Source of the DNA: Bog-257 sp963805985
GTDB taxonomy: Bacteria; Acidobacteriota; Terriglobia; Terriglobales; Acidobacteriaceae
Direction: 5' to 3'
Assembly: GCA_963805985.1 (NCBI GenBank)
Contig: CAWDWG010000010.1
Coordinates: 1 to 64,000, forward strand
DNA: 64,000 nt
Shown one piece after another: positions 1 through 8,679 of this stretch (its first letter is position 1; each line of letters opens with the position of its first letter). A program made the position numbers and the translations under genes. A model generated the notes under the pieces. The model searched no databases and was not told where the DNA came from. It saw nothing but the letters and a program-made list of their open reading frames with translations.

Positions 1-1432
<1,432 letters not shown>

Positions 1433-1660
1433 AACCTGAAAATGTTTACCAACGGAGGTCGGTAAACAGCCGCTCATGTCCGAAGACATAGCGGCGGAAT
1501 TGCTATTTTGTGAGATCGCTCGAACTTAACTCGAACGACTTCTCACGACTGGCACGTTCAACCTTATTGTCAAAGATCCGATAGCAAATCCGCACTGGGC
1601 GGCCGCTTCCGGCTTCGGACGACACGAATCTTACGATTCGAGCCGTCGTCCTCGAAACCT
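1433..1660 (-). ncRNA. rRNA operon leader with hairpins and boxA-like antitermination signal
   Basis: The transcribed leader lies between the putative rRNA promoter and the 16S 5' end. Visible structure: one inverted repeat 1443-1450/1461-1468, one 1470-1480/1485-1494 with a CGAA loop, and a longer one 1617-1623/1645-1651 with an inner CGAATC/GATTCG stem. The minus strand at about 1566-1580 reads CGGATCTTTGACAAT, which resembles the boxA antitermination element (TGCTCTTTGACA class). The hairpins next to the 16S end could include RNase III processing structure, but the matching strand beyond the 16S 3' end is not in the window. Confidence 0.6.
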
Positions 1661-1664
1661 TTCA

Positions 1665-1694
1665 AACATACTACGCCTTTTCCCGTGCTGTCAA
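1665..1694 (-). promoter_or_regulatory. Putative sigma70-type rRNA promoter
   Basis: The minus strand has a perfect -35 TTGACA (complement at 1689-1694). It is followed 18 bases later by TATGTT (complement 1665-1670) or 15 bases later by TAGTAT (complement 1668-1673) as -10 candidates. It lies about 235 bases upstream of the 16S 5' end, with the boxA-like sequence between, as expected of an rRNA operon promoter. The exact start site cannot be fixed by eye. Confidence 0.6.
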
Positions 1695-2430
1695 CCCGAG
1701 AACCTAATTAGGCATCAGGGAGCACCGCTGGAAACGCAGCATGTTCCGCTCTGGCCTGCCTCGGCACTGATTTCTGCGCACAAAGGCACCAGAGCGTTTG
1801 AATTGATTAAAGATCTTGTTCTGGAGGTTTTCGGATTCCCGCTAACCCTGCTGAGCACGCTGGCCCAGCATCCAGCCCCGTGGCCGGGGCAGCTAATAAG
1901 AAGCGCTACATGTTTGACGCCAGCTCTTGATCGCAGGATTCAAAATCACATGCGTTCACTGGCGACAGAAACGCTCCTTGCTGACTTCATTTTTATACCA
2001 AACATTCATCGTTCAGCGCAACTCTACGGCTACAACTTTTGCGGCGAAACGCTCGAAATGCAGTCGCAACCCGCATAAACACTGGCGATTATACACTCGA
2101 AAAAATTTAGCGAAGCTGCCCTGGCGGAGTGCAGTTTTGTGTGCAATCCGTAATTCCACATCATTCTCACATCGTTTGCACAGAGCAGCAATCGCTGGTC
2201 CCGCAATCTCTGTGCAAGCCCGGGGGAGTTCCAAAATGAATTGTGACCGCTCAATTGCTTGCCATCACATGGAGGCTTTAGGCCGACGAGGGGTCTGCCT
2301 TCCTCGCGAGGGGCGGCGATACCACCAGGGACGAAAGTCAGATCCCTCGCTCCGCTCGTGATGACAAACCTTCGGACGTGCCCTGCGTTCGGATTTGCGC
2401 GCGCATTCATGATGGGCGTCGAGTCTCAGA
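1695..2430. other. Intergenic region, no supported gene
   Basis: Several open frames of 73-144 codons on both strands overlap here, but none has a recognisable family, a signal peptide, or a convincing ribosome-binding site. About 2266-2300 is a degenerate copy of the dispersed repeat seen intact at 2557-2600 (GGCCGACGAGGG core). 2335-2362 holds its tail (AGATCCCTCGCTCCGCTCGT). I regard the stretch as non-coding upstream DNA of the rRNA operon plus decayed repeats. Confidence 0.5.
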
Positions 2431-2436
2431 TGTAGC

Positions 2437-2527
2437 GTGAAGTTTCGGATTGCCGTGAAGTTTTAGACTTAGTGTGAAGTTTTAGATGGCCGTGAAGTTT
2501 CAGATGGCCGTGAAGTTTCGGCGTGGA
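2437..2527. repeat. Five-copy 18-19 bp tandem repeat (GTGAAGTTT units)
   Basis: Units starting at 2437, 2455, 2474, 2492 and 2510 all begin GTGAAGTTT and continue with variable 9-10 base tails (CGGATTGCC, TAGACTTAGT, TAGATGGCC, CAGATGGCC, CGGCGTGG). The spacings are 18, 19, 18 and 18. The 19-base step breaks any shared reading frame, so this is unlikely to be a coding repeat. It sits directly against the dispersed repeat at 2557. No function is evident. Confidence 0.8.
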
Positions 2528-2556
2528 ATTTCAAGGCTGTGCGCACCACGAAATTG

Positions 2557-2600
2557 TCGTCACGAGGAGGCCTTCAGGCCGACGAGGGATCTGCTTTCCG
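2557..2600 (+). repeat. Dispersed repeat, CACGAGGAGGCCTTCAGGCC family
   Basis: A 44-base element with the core CACGAGGAGG..TTCAGGCCGACGAGGGATCTGC. Near-identical copies are at 4535-4580 (same strand) and 17883-17923 (opposite strand), and a degenerate copy is at 2266-2300. Copies sit beside, and sometimes run into, open reading frames, where they give spurious extensions. No transposase or target-site duplication is visible, so it is probably a non-autonomous interspersed element. Confidence 0.8.
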
Positions 2601-2633
2601 TCTTTAGAAGCCGGTGATCCGCGCACTCCGCTA

Positions 2634-3116
2634 CTACTTCTTCTGTCTCGTTTCCGCTTCGGCCAGCCACCCACGTCGCAACTTCTCGTCCGGCACGCTC
2701 GACAAGTAGGGTTTGATATCGAGGATCGGCGTGCCATCCAGCATGTCGACACCGCGCACATGCAGATCGGCGCCATCACGCCGTACCAGCTCCACCACTG
2801 TCAATCCAATCGGATTCGGACGCCGCGGCGATCGCGTCGCGAACACGCCGTGCGGCCGGTTGTCGCAAGGCGGCGTTCCCACCAGATCGAAGCCCTGCGC
2901 GCGATCGAACTCCCAGATGACGAACAGGTGAGAGAGGCCTTCGATATCCGTGAGTCCCGCCTCATATTCCGGCAGAATCTTGAGCACACCCTCTGCCTCA
3001 TGCTGCGCTCCCAACCCCTTAGGAACCTGACTCGTGTCTTTATACGGGCTGCTCACATATCCGATCGGCCGCGAAGTAAACATTTCAAGCATCCCTTCCG
3101 TTCCATGCTGTCTCAA
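2634..3116 (-). CDS. trmO: tRNA m6t6A37 methyltransferase, TrmO/TsaA family
   Basis: A 160-residue protein of the TsaA/UPF0066 beta-barrel family. Family members methylate N6 of the threonylcarbamoyl-A37 in tRNA-Thr using SAM. Seen: RPIGYVSSPY at about 16-25, LFVIWEFDRAQ at 64-74, the family signature RSPRRPNPIGLTVVEL at 95-110, and DGTPILDIKPY at 127-137. The length fits the short single-domain form. Start codons at residues 1, 9 and 12 are all possible; homology begins near residue 14, so a later start is likely. The gene lies 15 bases downstream of a cupin-like gene on the same strand and may be cotranscribed with it. The PRRPNPIG motif makes the family assignment secure; the substrate is inferred. 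Confidence 0.9.
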   Translation of the reverse strand: MRQHGTEGMLEMFTSRPIGYVSSPYKDTSQVPKGLGAQHEAEGVLKILPEYEAGLTDIEGLSHLFVIWEFDRAQGFDLVGTPPCDNRPHGVFATRSPRRPNPIGLTVVELVRRDGADLHVRGVDMLDGTPILDIKPYLSSVPDEKLRRGWLAEAETRQKK

Positions 3117-3131
3117 ACATTCTCCGGGTCT

Positions 3132-3869
3132 TCATTCCGGCTCCGCGTGCGCGTGCAAACTTCGCAGCGGATTGCGCACGTTCGAAACTGCGAAGCCTTG
3201 CTCGTCACTGCGCCCGATCTGAAAAACGATCGCGCTCTCAGCCTGCTCCCAGCATCCCCACAAAATCGCCGAGCCCCCAAGCGGAATCCATGCCAAATCG
3301 CACACTGGATGATTCTTAACTTCCACATCACCGATAGCGTCCGGATTTAGCTTGTTCCCATATGGCGTTGCCACAACCGCCGGACCCGAGATCTCGACTT
3401 CCGCGCCAGGCTCAACTCTGACGAAGAAAATTGCGGCGCGATCGTCCGCCAACAATTCGACGGTCTCGGTTTTGTCGAATATTTCAACTGCGTAAGTTTC
3501 CGCGGAAAGGCGACGCGGCGAAGACCCACGTTTCAACTCTCCCGCCCGCGGCCACAACTCCACTACAACGTTTCGCAGCGGATTCTCTCCAACATTGTCG
3601 ACCACATGTACCAGCCCTGCCGACAACAACTCGCACTCGCCATCGCGATAGCTCAGCCGCTTCGGCTCCTCGTCGCGCGCCGCACTGATGATCTCGGAGG
3701 CGCTCGCCGAGTAAAGAAGATAGTCCTGCGGATGCTGATGGCAGAGAGCGCGATCGTGCGGCGGAATCTCGACCACAAACGCCCGCACGAATTCGTTCGC
3801 GAGCACAAGATGGTGTCGCGGCTCGTCCGCAATGTCGACTACGTGAGAGCAATCGTAGGGCTGGCTCAT
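3132..3869 (-). CDS. Cupin-like hypothetical protein
   Basis: A 245-residue cytosolic protein with no signal peptide or membrane segment. Residues about 25-95 look like one cupin-type half-barrel: HxH-like PPHDRALCHQHPQDYLLYS, then a GLVHVVDN turn. Residues about 120-215 look like a second, more degenerate half (VEPGAEVEISGPAVVATPYG). The histidines near 38-46 could bind a metal. No specific function can be assigned. It precedes trmO by 15 bases on the same strand. It could equally be described as a bicupin of unknown substrate. Confidence 0.7.
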   Translation of the reverse strand: MSQPYDCSHVVDIADEPRHHLVLANEFVRAFVVEIPPHDRALCHQHPQDYLLYSASASEIISAARDEEPKRLSYRDGECELLSAGLVHVVDNVGENPLRNVVVELWPRAGELKRGSSPRRLSAETYAVEIFDKTETVELLADDRAAIFFVRVEPGAEVEISGPAVVATPYGNKLNPDAIGDVEVKNHPVCDLAWIPLGGSAILWGCWEQAESAIVFQIGRSDEQGFAVSNVRNPLRSLHAHAEPE

Positions 3870-4025
3870 GATGAGCGTCCTCGACGTTGGCTATTGGTCG
3901 GAGGCTCTTTGCGTTTGGTCCTTGCCTTTAGCTTTGGCCCTTAGCAATCGTAAACAACAACCTCGCACGGTCGTTGGCGCGTCTGCTAAAAGCTAACGGC
4001 TAAGAGCTAACAGCTGCTTCCGCAT

Positions 4026-4055
4026 TTGCCCGCATCTTCGCGCATTCGCTATAAT
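4026..4055 (+). promoter_or_regulatory. Promoter of tRNA-Gly
   Basis: A perfect -10 hexamer TATAAT at 4050-4055, preceded 18 bases upstream by TTGCCC (4026-4031, four of six matches to TTGACA). The -10 ends 12 bases before the tRNA-Gly gene, which is a suitable distance for a tRNA transcription start. Confidence 0.65.
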
Positions 4056-4067
4056 TCATCCTGCTGA

Positions 4068-4142
<75 letters not shown>

Positions 4143-4209
4143 TAAGCACCGCTCTCCCACCTACGCCCAGCTTGGCCGGCGAGGGCGTTCGGCAGCGTTG
4201 ACCTCCGAG

Positions 4210-4283
4210 GGCGCGGTCGCCAAGTGGTAAGGCCGAGGTCTGCAAAACCTCTATCGGCGGTTCGATTCCGCCCCGCGCCTCCA
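4210..4283 (+). tRNA. tRNA-Cys (GCA)
   Basis: Acceptor stem GGCGCGG (4210-4216) pairs with CCGCGCC (4273-4279), discriminator T, and encoded CCA (4281-4283). The anticodon loop CTGCAAA gives GCA. It is probably cotranscribed with the upstream tRNA-Gly. A second complete tRNA-Cys(GCA) gene is at 7303, and partial copies of tRNA-Cys 3' sequence are at 4372 and 19186. Confidence 0.93.
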
Positions 4284-4371
4284 GACCCTTCTTCTTACAT
4301 TTTGCCTTTGAGGTCCCTCGCTAACGCTCGGGATTTCGCCTGCGGGCTCAGACGCCCGCAAAACGGCTCAA

Positions 4372-4395
4372 GTTCGATTCCGCCCCGCGTCTCCA
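4372..4395 (+). repeat. Duplicate of the tRNA-Cys 3' end (possible att scar)
   Basis: A 24-base stretch identical, except at one position (T for C), to the T-loop/acceptor 3' end of the tRNA-Cys gene at 4260-4283, including the CCA. It has no upstream cloverleaf, so it is not a tRNA. Duplicated tRNA 3' ends commonly mark the far end of a tRNA-targeted integration event. Here only 112 bases separate the two copies, so any insert has been lost. Confidence 0.7.
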
Positions 4396-4534
4396 AGAAC
4401 AGCCATGAGCCCTGAGCTGTGAGCCTTGAGCTCTGGCCTCTCCGCCACTCACGCTAGGGTACAAACGCTTGCAAGGACAACCACGTGCACATCCAGCCGC
4501 GTGCCCGTCCTCAAACAGCTTCCTTTAGAAGGTT

Positions 4535-4580
4535 GTCATCACGAGGAGGGCTTCAGGCCGACGAGGGATCTGCTTTCCGC
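4535..4580 (+). repeat. Dispersed repeat, CACGAGGAGGCCTTCAGGCC family
   Basis: Same family and orientation as the element at 2557-2600, with one G-for-C difference inside the AGGAGGGCTTCAGG core. It is followed by the same ATCTGCTTTCCG tail, so the two copies share more than 40 aligned bases. Confidence 0.8.
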
Positions 4581-4658
4581 CCCCCACTTCCGAACATCCT
4601 TCCTGTGACCGCCGTCACAGCCACATGTGCGCTTAATCCGGCACACTTGGTTGTGTTT

Positions 4659-5066
4659 ATGGATCGCTTCGCCATCATCAACAATCGCAAGCGCGCCATC
4701 ATTGCGCTCATTCACTCCGTCTTCTTCTTTGGCGTGGCGGGCGTGCAGCTGGCAATCTCACACGCGGCGCCGTTCTCGCTGCGCGGAGAGAAAGTCGCTG
4801 GCGGAATTGTCCTGCTGACCATCTACGTGATCGTCACTACCGTCCTGCTGATCCTGCTTCGCTTCTCACGCTGCACCAAAGAGCGGCTCTACTTTGCCTT
4901 CTGCTCCGCCAGCGCCGGCTTCGGGCTGGTGAGAATCTGGCTCGGAGATCCCGTCCTTCATGCCAACATCCTTCGCGTCCTGCTCTTATTCTGCGCAGTG
5001 ATCATCGGAACGGGAATCCTCCGTACGCATTCCGCACCTGTCGCGCGCGAAGCCCGAGCTCAGTAA
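4659..5066 (+). CDS. Small integral membrane protein, unknown function
   Basis: A 135-residue protein with about four predicted membrane segments: roughly 14-34 (IIALIHSVFFFGVAG), 47-68 (GGIVLLTIYVIVTTVLLILL), a weaker one near 77-92, and 102-122 (ANILRVLLLFCAVIIGTGIL). I place the start at ATG 4659 (MDRFAIINN) because the longer open frame upstream runs through a dispersed repeat. No family recognised. It ends two bases before the stop codon of the convergent GlcG-like gene. Confidence 0.65.
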   Translation: MDRFAIINNRKRAIIALIHSVFFFGVAGVQLAISHAAPFSLRGEKVAGGIVLLTIYVIVTTVLLILLRFSRCTKERLYFAFCSASAGFGLVRIWLGDPVLHANILRVLLLFCAVIIGTGILRTHSAPVAREARAQ

Positions 5067-5067
5067 C

Positions 5068-5469
5068 CTAGAACGCCGCCGCTCCCGCTTCGGCTACTGC
5101 GTGGTCCTGTTCGCCCGAGCCACCGCTCACGCCGATCGCCCCAACCACTTTCCCATCGCGCTTCAGCGGAATGCCGCCGGCAAAGATCATGATCTTGCAA
5201 TCATTCGAGACGTGAATGCCGAAGAACTGCCCGCCCGACTGCGCATGCGGTGCGACATCTTTGGTCGCGATATCGAAGGCCCGCGAGGTGTAAGCCTTCT
5301 TGATCGAGACGTCGATGCTGCCGATCCACGCGCCATCCATGCGAACGTGCGATACGAGGTTGCCGCCTTCATCGGCCACTGCGATGTTCATCGGCTGCCC
5401 GATCTCCTGCGCTTTCTTCTCCGCAGCTGCAATCACGCGCCGCGCATCTGCCAGATTTACTCCTGCCAT
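5068..5469 (-). CDS. GlcG/HbpS-family protein
   Basis: A 133-residue single-domain protein of the GlcG/HbpS (DUF336, Haem_degrading) family. Members are small alpha/beta proteins, some of which bind haem; others lie in glycolate or diol-utilisation operons. Visible family features are the N-terminal helix (LADARRVIAAAEKKAQEIG), AVADEGGNLVSHVRMDGAW at about 30-48, the KKAYTSRAF segment at 57-65, and the glycine-rich end IPLKRDGKVVGAIGVSGGSGEQDHAVA. No signal peptide is present, so it should be cytosolic. It stands alone between opposing genes, and its substrate cannot be inferred. Confidence 0.88.
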   Translation of the reverse strand: MAGVNLADARRVIAAAEKKAQEIGQPMNIAVADEGGNLVSHVRMDGAWIGSIDVSIKKAYTSRAFDIATKDVAPHAQSGGQFFGIHVSNDCKIMIFAGGIPLKRDGKVVGAIGVSGGSGEQDHAVAEAGAAAF

Positions 5470-5542
5470 TCGTCCTCCAGAGTTATGAAATCAGATTTGC
5501 AAAATAACTTGCACGTCAGCAACGTGAATCGAGCCCACTTCA

Positions 5543-5944
5543 TCACGATGCAAACAGGCTATACGACAAAATCACCAGTACAATCAGCGTAATCCAGACA
5601 TACATGTGGTCGCGCTCAATCGCAAACGCCACCGCCGAGAAGGCCACGCGTGCCACCGGTGTCGCGATCAACAGCAACAGTCCGAGCTGAATGATCGCTT
5701 GCGCCTTGAACTGCATCACGCCGTGAAGAATGTCTTTCGGGCTCTTCAGGGTCTGCGGCTCGCCCGAGAACGTCGCGTAGTGCGGCACCTCCTGTCCGTG
5801 CCGCACCAGGTACACGACCCCGCCGAACAGGACGACAGCAGCGGCCAGGATCACACCGGTGCGCAAAAGCGTGCCGATGATAATTTCGATGCTCTGGTCG
5901 TTCCACGTTCCAGGCTTCTGCGCTACAACATTCTCGTCGCTCAT
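5543..5944 (-). CDS. DUF1634 membrane protein, partner of TauE/SafE permease
   Basis: A 133-residue protein with three predicted membrane segments, near 25-47 (LLRTGVILAAAVVLFGGVVY), 78-103 and 110-131. This matches the DUF1634 family, which is frequently encoded next to TauE/SafE permeases. Its start codon overlaps the stop codon of the upstream permease by four bases (ATGA), implying translational coupling. An accessory role in the same transporter is inferred from this linkage. Confidence 0.85.
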   Translation of the reverse strand: MSDENVVAQKPGTWNDQSIEIIIGTLLRTGVILAAAVVLFGGVVYLVRHGQEVPHYATFSGEPQTLKSPKDILHGVMQFKAQAIIQLGLLLLIATPVARVAFSAVAFAIERDHMYVWITLIVLVILSYSLFAS

Positions 5945-6777
5945 AGCCGACCTGTAACTCCGTTGAAAATCATCTCAATGCCCAACGCCACAATCACCGC
6001 GGCAAACAGATATCGCAGCGCCTTCACATTCGCTGTGACCAGCAGCTTGGCGCCGATCAGCGATCCCACCAGCACGCCCAGCATCACCGGCATGGCGATG
6101 CCCGGTGAGATGTAACCGCGGTTCAGGTACAGACCCGCACTCGCAGCCGCCGTGACCCCGATCATGAAGTTGCTGGTGGTAGTGGAGACCTTGAAGGGAA
6201 TCTTCATCGCCTGGTCGAGGGCGAGCACCTTGACCGCGCCTGAACCGATGCCCAGCAATCCCGACATCACGCCGGCCCCAAACATCAGCCCGTAGCCGGC
6301 AGGCACACCGGTAACGCTGTAGGGCTGCGGACCGTCGGGGGTGGGACAGGTGCCGTTCAGCTTCAGCTTCAACGCCAGCGGCGATGACTTCATCTGCGGC
6401 CCGTGTTCTTCGCGATGCCGGCTCGACAAGTACGCGGAGTAGAGCAACACCAGGCCGAATACGATTGCGATGGCATTGCCCGAAACGTGCAAGGCAATCG
6501 CCGCGCCAACAACCGCGCCGACCGTCGTCGCCGTTTCCAAAAACATTCCGATGCGAATGTTGGAATAACCCTCTCGCACGTAAGCCGCGGCCGCGCCTGA
6601 CGAAGTGGCAATCACCGAAACCAGCGACGCTCCGATGGCATAACGGATATTGACGCCAAATAACAGGGTCAGCATGGGCACGATGACCACGCCGCCGCCA
6701 AGCCCGGTCAGCGCGCCGAGAAATCCAGCGAGCAGGGACCCGAGCGCCAACAATCCGCTGAACTCAAGAACATTCAT
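5941..6777 (-). CDS. TauE/SafE family sulfite/organosulfonate-type permease
   Basis: A 278-residue integral membrane protein with about eight hydrophobic segments in the two-repeat arrangement of the TauE/SafE family. The diagnostic glycine-rich motifs GFLGALTGLGGGVVIVPML (about 18-36) and GAGVMSGLLGIGSGAVKVLAL (about 168-188) are the two inverted-repeat signatures. Family members move sulfite, sulfonates or related anions across the inner membrane; the substrate here is unknown. It is the first gene of a two-gene unit with the DUF1634 gene. Confidence 0.9.
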   Translation of the reverse strand: MNVLEFSGLLALGSLLAGFLGALTGLGGGVVIVPMLTLLFGVNIRYAIGASLVSVIATSSGAAAAYVREGYSNIRIGMFLETATTVGAVVGAAIALHVSGNAIAIVFGLVLLYSAYLSSRHREEHGPQMKSSPLALKLKLNGTCPTPDGPQPYSVTGVPAGYGLMFGAGVMSGLLGIGSGAVKVLALDQAMKIPFKVSTTTSNFMIGVTAAASAGLYLNRGYISPGIAMPVMLGVLVGSLIGAKLLVTANVKALRYLFAAVIVALGIEMIFNGVTGRL

Positions 6778-7302
6778 GCCGCTTCACAGCCGCTCAACTG
6801 GGTTGTCCTCGCGAACACATCTAGCAAGCGTAAGAATTGTAAACGCTGGCCGAGCTTTCTCGAGTTCAGCAGGTGTTCGGTAACAGATTCGAGTGATCGC
6901 TCGCCGTCTGCACGTACCCGCACTGTTAGACCGGCTTCCGAAAAGCTCTTAGCGCCAGTTTCGGTCGCCGGCTGAAGCCGGCTCAAACAGAAAATAAACG
7001 GCTTGAAAGCTGGCCTGAAGAGACTGTGTCGCGGGTGGTGTCGCCGCTGGGCGCGGCTCGAACCGCAGATCCCTCGGTCGGGCTGACAAGCATGGGGGGA
7101 GCCGGGGACGCTGGCCTGAGGGCCAGCACTACCCGATCTGCTTCGCGCAACGAGTTTTTCAGCGGCATGTAAGTCGTGCCCTGATACGAACCGCTCGAAA
7201 CCCGAATTTTCCGCGGCCTGTAGAAGCGACGCCGCCCTATAGAGTCGGGGTGGGATGGGAACTCTGGCTTTTGCGGACAGAACGCGGTACGGTAGACATT
7301 CG
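6778..7302. other. Intergenic region upstream of tRNA-Cys, repeat remnants
   Basis: No gene is supported. It contains the palindromic GCCGGCTGAAGCCGGCT element near 6969-6986, a GAACCGCAGATCCCTCGGTC tail near 7058-7080 (also at 29857), and AAGTCGTGCCCTGATACGAACC near 7171-7192, which is repeated around 46441 and 48605. These are dispersed intergenic repeats of this genome. No clear promoter hexamers for the following tRNA were found. Confidence 0.5.
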
Positions 7303-7377
7303 GGCGCGGTACCCAAGTGGTAAGGGAGAGGTCTGCAAAACCTTTATGCGTGAGTTCGATTCTCACCCGCGCCTCCA
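7303..7377 (+). tRNA. tRNA-Cys (GCA), second copy
   Basis: Acceptor GGCGCGG (7303-7309) pairs with CCGCGCC (7367-7373), discriminator T, and CCA encoded at 7375-7377. The anticodon loop CTGCAAA gives GCA, and the T arm is GTGAGTTCGATTCTCAC. The D arm differs from that of the copy at 4210 (CCCAAGTGGTAAGGG). Its 3' half is repeated in direct orientation at 19186-19237. Confidence 0.92.
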
Positions 7378-7646
7378 GTATTTTCTTGTATCTACCTTAT
7401 TTTCTTAGATATCTCCCAGCCTTCCACTTCAGCTAACTTCTGCCAAAATCGGGAAAAATAGGGGAATATACGGCGAAAGGTTGGACAAAAACTGGACAAA
7501 ATCACGCCTGCATGGTCTCGGTTTTCGCCTCAAGAAATGCGTGGAAGACGTGTTTAGAGTGTCGGTATCGACGATGCGTCGCCATTTGTGTGCACCGCAG
7601 ACGGTGCAGGCCATACAAGCCCTGTGACATCTCTATTGTTCTTTAA

Positions 7647-8048
7647 GGGGCTATCACCGATCTGCTCCGCTTCCAGTTCTCGCAGGGAGGCGCGGCCAAG
7701 GTGCCGGAATTCGGCGATGTCACCAAGGCGGAAGGATTCCAATACATGTACGCGGTCAGCCCCTATCACCATGTAGTGGACCGAACGAAGTATCCCGCCG
7801 TGCCTGGCATCACTGGAACCAATGATCCAACGGTTCCGACGTGGATGGTCGCAAAAATGATCGCGCGATTGCAGGCCGCCACGTCGAGCGACCGTCCGGT
7901 ACTGTTGCGGGTCGATTTTGACGAAGGACACGGCTTGGGATCCAGCCGTCCGCAAAGAGAAGCTCTGCTTGCGGATGAACTGAGTTTCATCCTGTGGCAG
8001 TCAGGCGACCCCGCGTTCCAGCCGAAGCCTGCGACCGCAGGAAAGTAA
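7647..8048 (+). pseudogene. Prolyl oligopeptidase (S9) C-terminal fragment
   Basis: The open frame (after a TAA at 7644) encodes about 133 residues resembling the C-terminal end of S9 prolyl oligopeptidases. It includes the loop with the catalytic aspartate (PGITGTNDPTVPTWMVAKM) and the catalytic histidine (DFDEGHGLG). The nucleophile serine region, the rest of the hydrolase domain and the whole propeller are missing. Homology appears to start upstream of the GTG at 7701, right up to the stop codon, so this is a 5'-truncated remnant rather than a short gene. It lies about 270 bases after a tRNA-Cys gene, consistent with breakage at an integration boundary. Confidence 0.75.
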
Positions 8049-8297
8049 GCCCAGCCTCAGCATACTTCCTCGAAGAAGACTTCCGGGGAGTCAGGGGTTT
8101 CACTTCTACGAGCAGGGCGTTTTACGGCCAAGTGAAAGAAAGCGTTCGTAATCACTGGCCGACATATCGGCACTGCTCCGGGCCCGGTGAGCGCATTGGC
8201 GATTTACCACTCACCGCGTAGGTCCTAGCGAGTCGTCTGGCAAAGATCAGCTGCCCAACAGGGCGGTGAGACCCCGAGAAGGTTCCACAATTCACAT

Positions 8298-8325
8298 TTG
8301 ACATCGGCCGGAAATCAACTACCAT
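8298..8325 (+). promoter_or_regulatory. Promoter and palindrome at the arsR-type gene start
   Basis: A perfect -35 TTGACA (8298-8303), a 16-base spacer and a -10-like TACCAT (8320-8325). The 10-base palindrome ACCATATGGT (8321-8330) covers the -10 and the first ATG. If the promoter is used, transcription would start at about 8331-8333, on the in-frame GTG at 8332, giving a leaderless mRNA. The palindrome is a plausible autoregulatory operator. Confidence 0.45.
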
Positions 8326-8679
8326 ATGGTTGTGGATAAATTAGGTACGACATTTGCGGCTTTGTCTGATCCAACCCGGCGAGCAATGATCCAACGGCTC
8401 TCGCATGGGCCTGCCTCTGTGCATGGATTGACGGAACCGTTTGCACTCTCGCAGCAGATGATTTCAAAACATATTGCCTACCTGGTGCGGGCGCGGATTG
8501 TGATCAAGAAAAAGCGCGGACGTGAGAGCGTATGCACACTGAGGCCAGAGGCGATCAAGACAGTCAGCAACTGGGCGATGAGCTATCGCCGATTCTGGGA
8601 AGAGAGCTTCGACAAACTGGAAGTAGTTGTCAATCAAATGAAGAAAGAAGAGGCCAGGGATGGCAGAAAACACGGATAG
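8326..8679 (+). CDS. ArsR-family winged-helix transcriptional regulator
   Basis: A 117-residue winged-helix protein. The N-terminal segment FAALSDPTRRAMIQRLSHGPASVHGL and recognition-helix stretch ALSQQMISKHIAYLVRARIV (about 45-64) are typical of the ArsR subgroup that lies next to SRPBCC (AHSA1) genes. The cysteine metal-binding motif of metalloregulators is absent, so metal sensing is unlikely. It overlaps the following SRPBCC gene by 20 bases, and the pair is presumably one operon. The start is uncertain: ATG 8326 abuts the -10, and GTG 8332 may be the real start. Confidence 0.88.
   Translation: MVVDKLGTTFAALSDPTRRAMIQRLSHGPASVHGLTEPFALSQQMISKHIAYLVRARIVIKKKRGRESVCTLRPEAIKTVSNWAMSYRRFWEESFDKLEVVVNQMKKEEARDGRKHG

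Larger units (their letters stand above)
4284..4658. other. Intergenic region with tRNA fragment and dispersed repeat
   Basis: No gene is supported. It contains a GC-rich inverted repeat (TGCGGGCTCAGACGCCCGCA, 4341-4360), the 24-base tRNA-Cys 3'-end duplicate at 4372-4395, a GAGCCCTGAGCTGTGAGCC simple repeat near 4406-4435, and the dispersed repeat at 4535-4580. The upstream portion of an open frame entering the following membrane-protein gene is built from this repeat and is not credible coding sequence. Confidence 0.6.

Noticed and set aside
1803..2410. Overlapping open frames of 73-144 codons on both strands
   Set aside because: No ribosome-binding site, no family resemblance, and part of the sequence is a decayed dispersed repeat.
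2437..2527. Possible CRISPR array
   Set aside because: Units are only 18-19 bases with no distinct spacers, and no cas genes occur in the window.
2523..3350. 275-codon plus-strand open frame
   Set aside because: It is antisense to trmO and the cupin-like gene, both of which have clear family features on the other strand.
7378..7560. Integrase remnant next to the tRNA-Cys
   Set aside because: I looked for tyrosine-recombinase motifs in all frames and saw none; only the TTGGACAAAA repeats hint at a recombination region.
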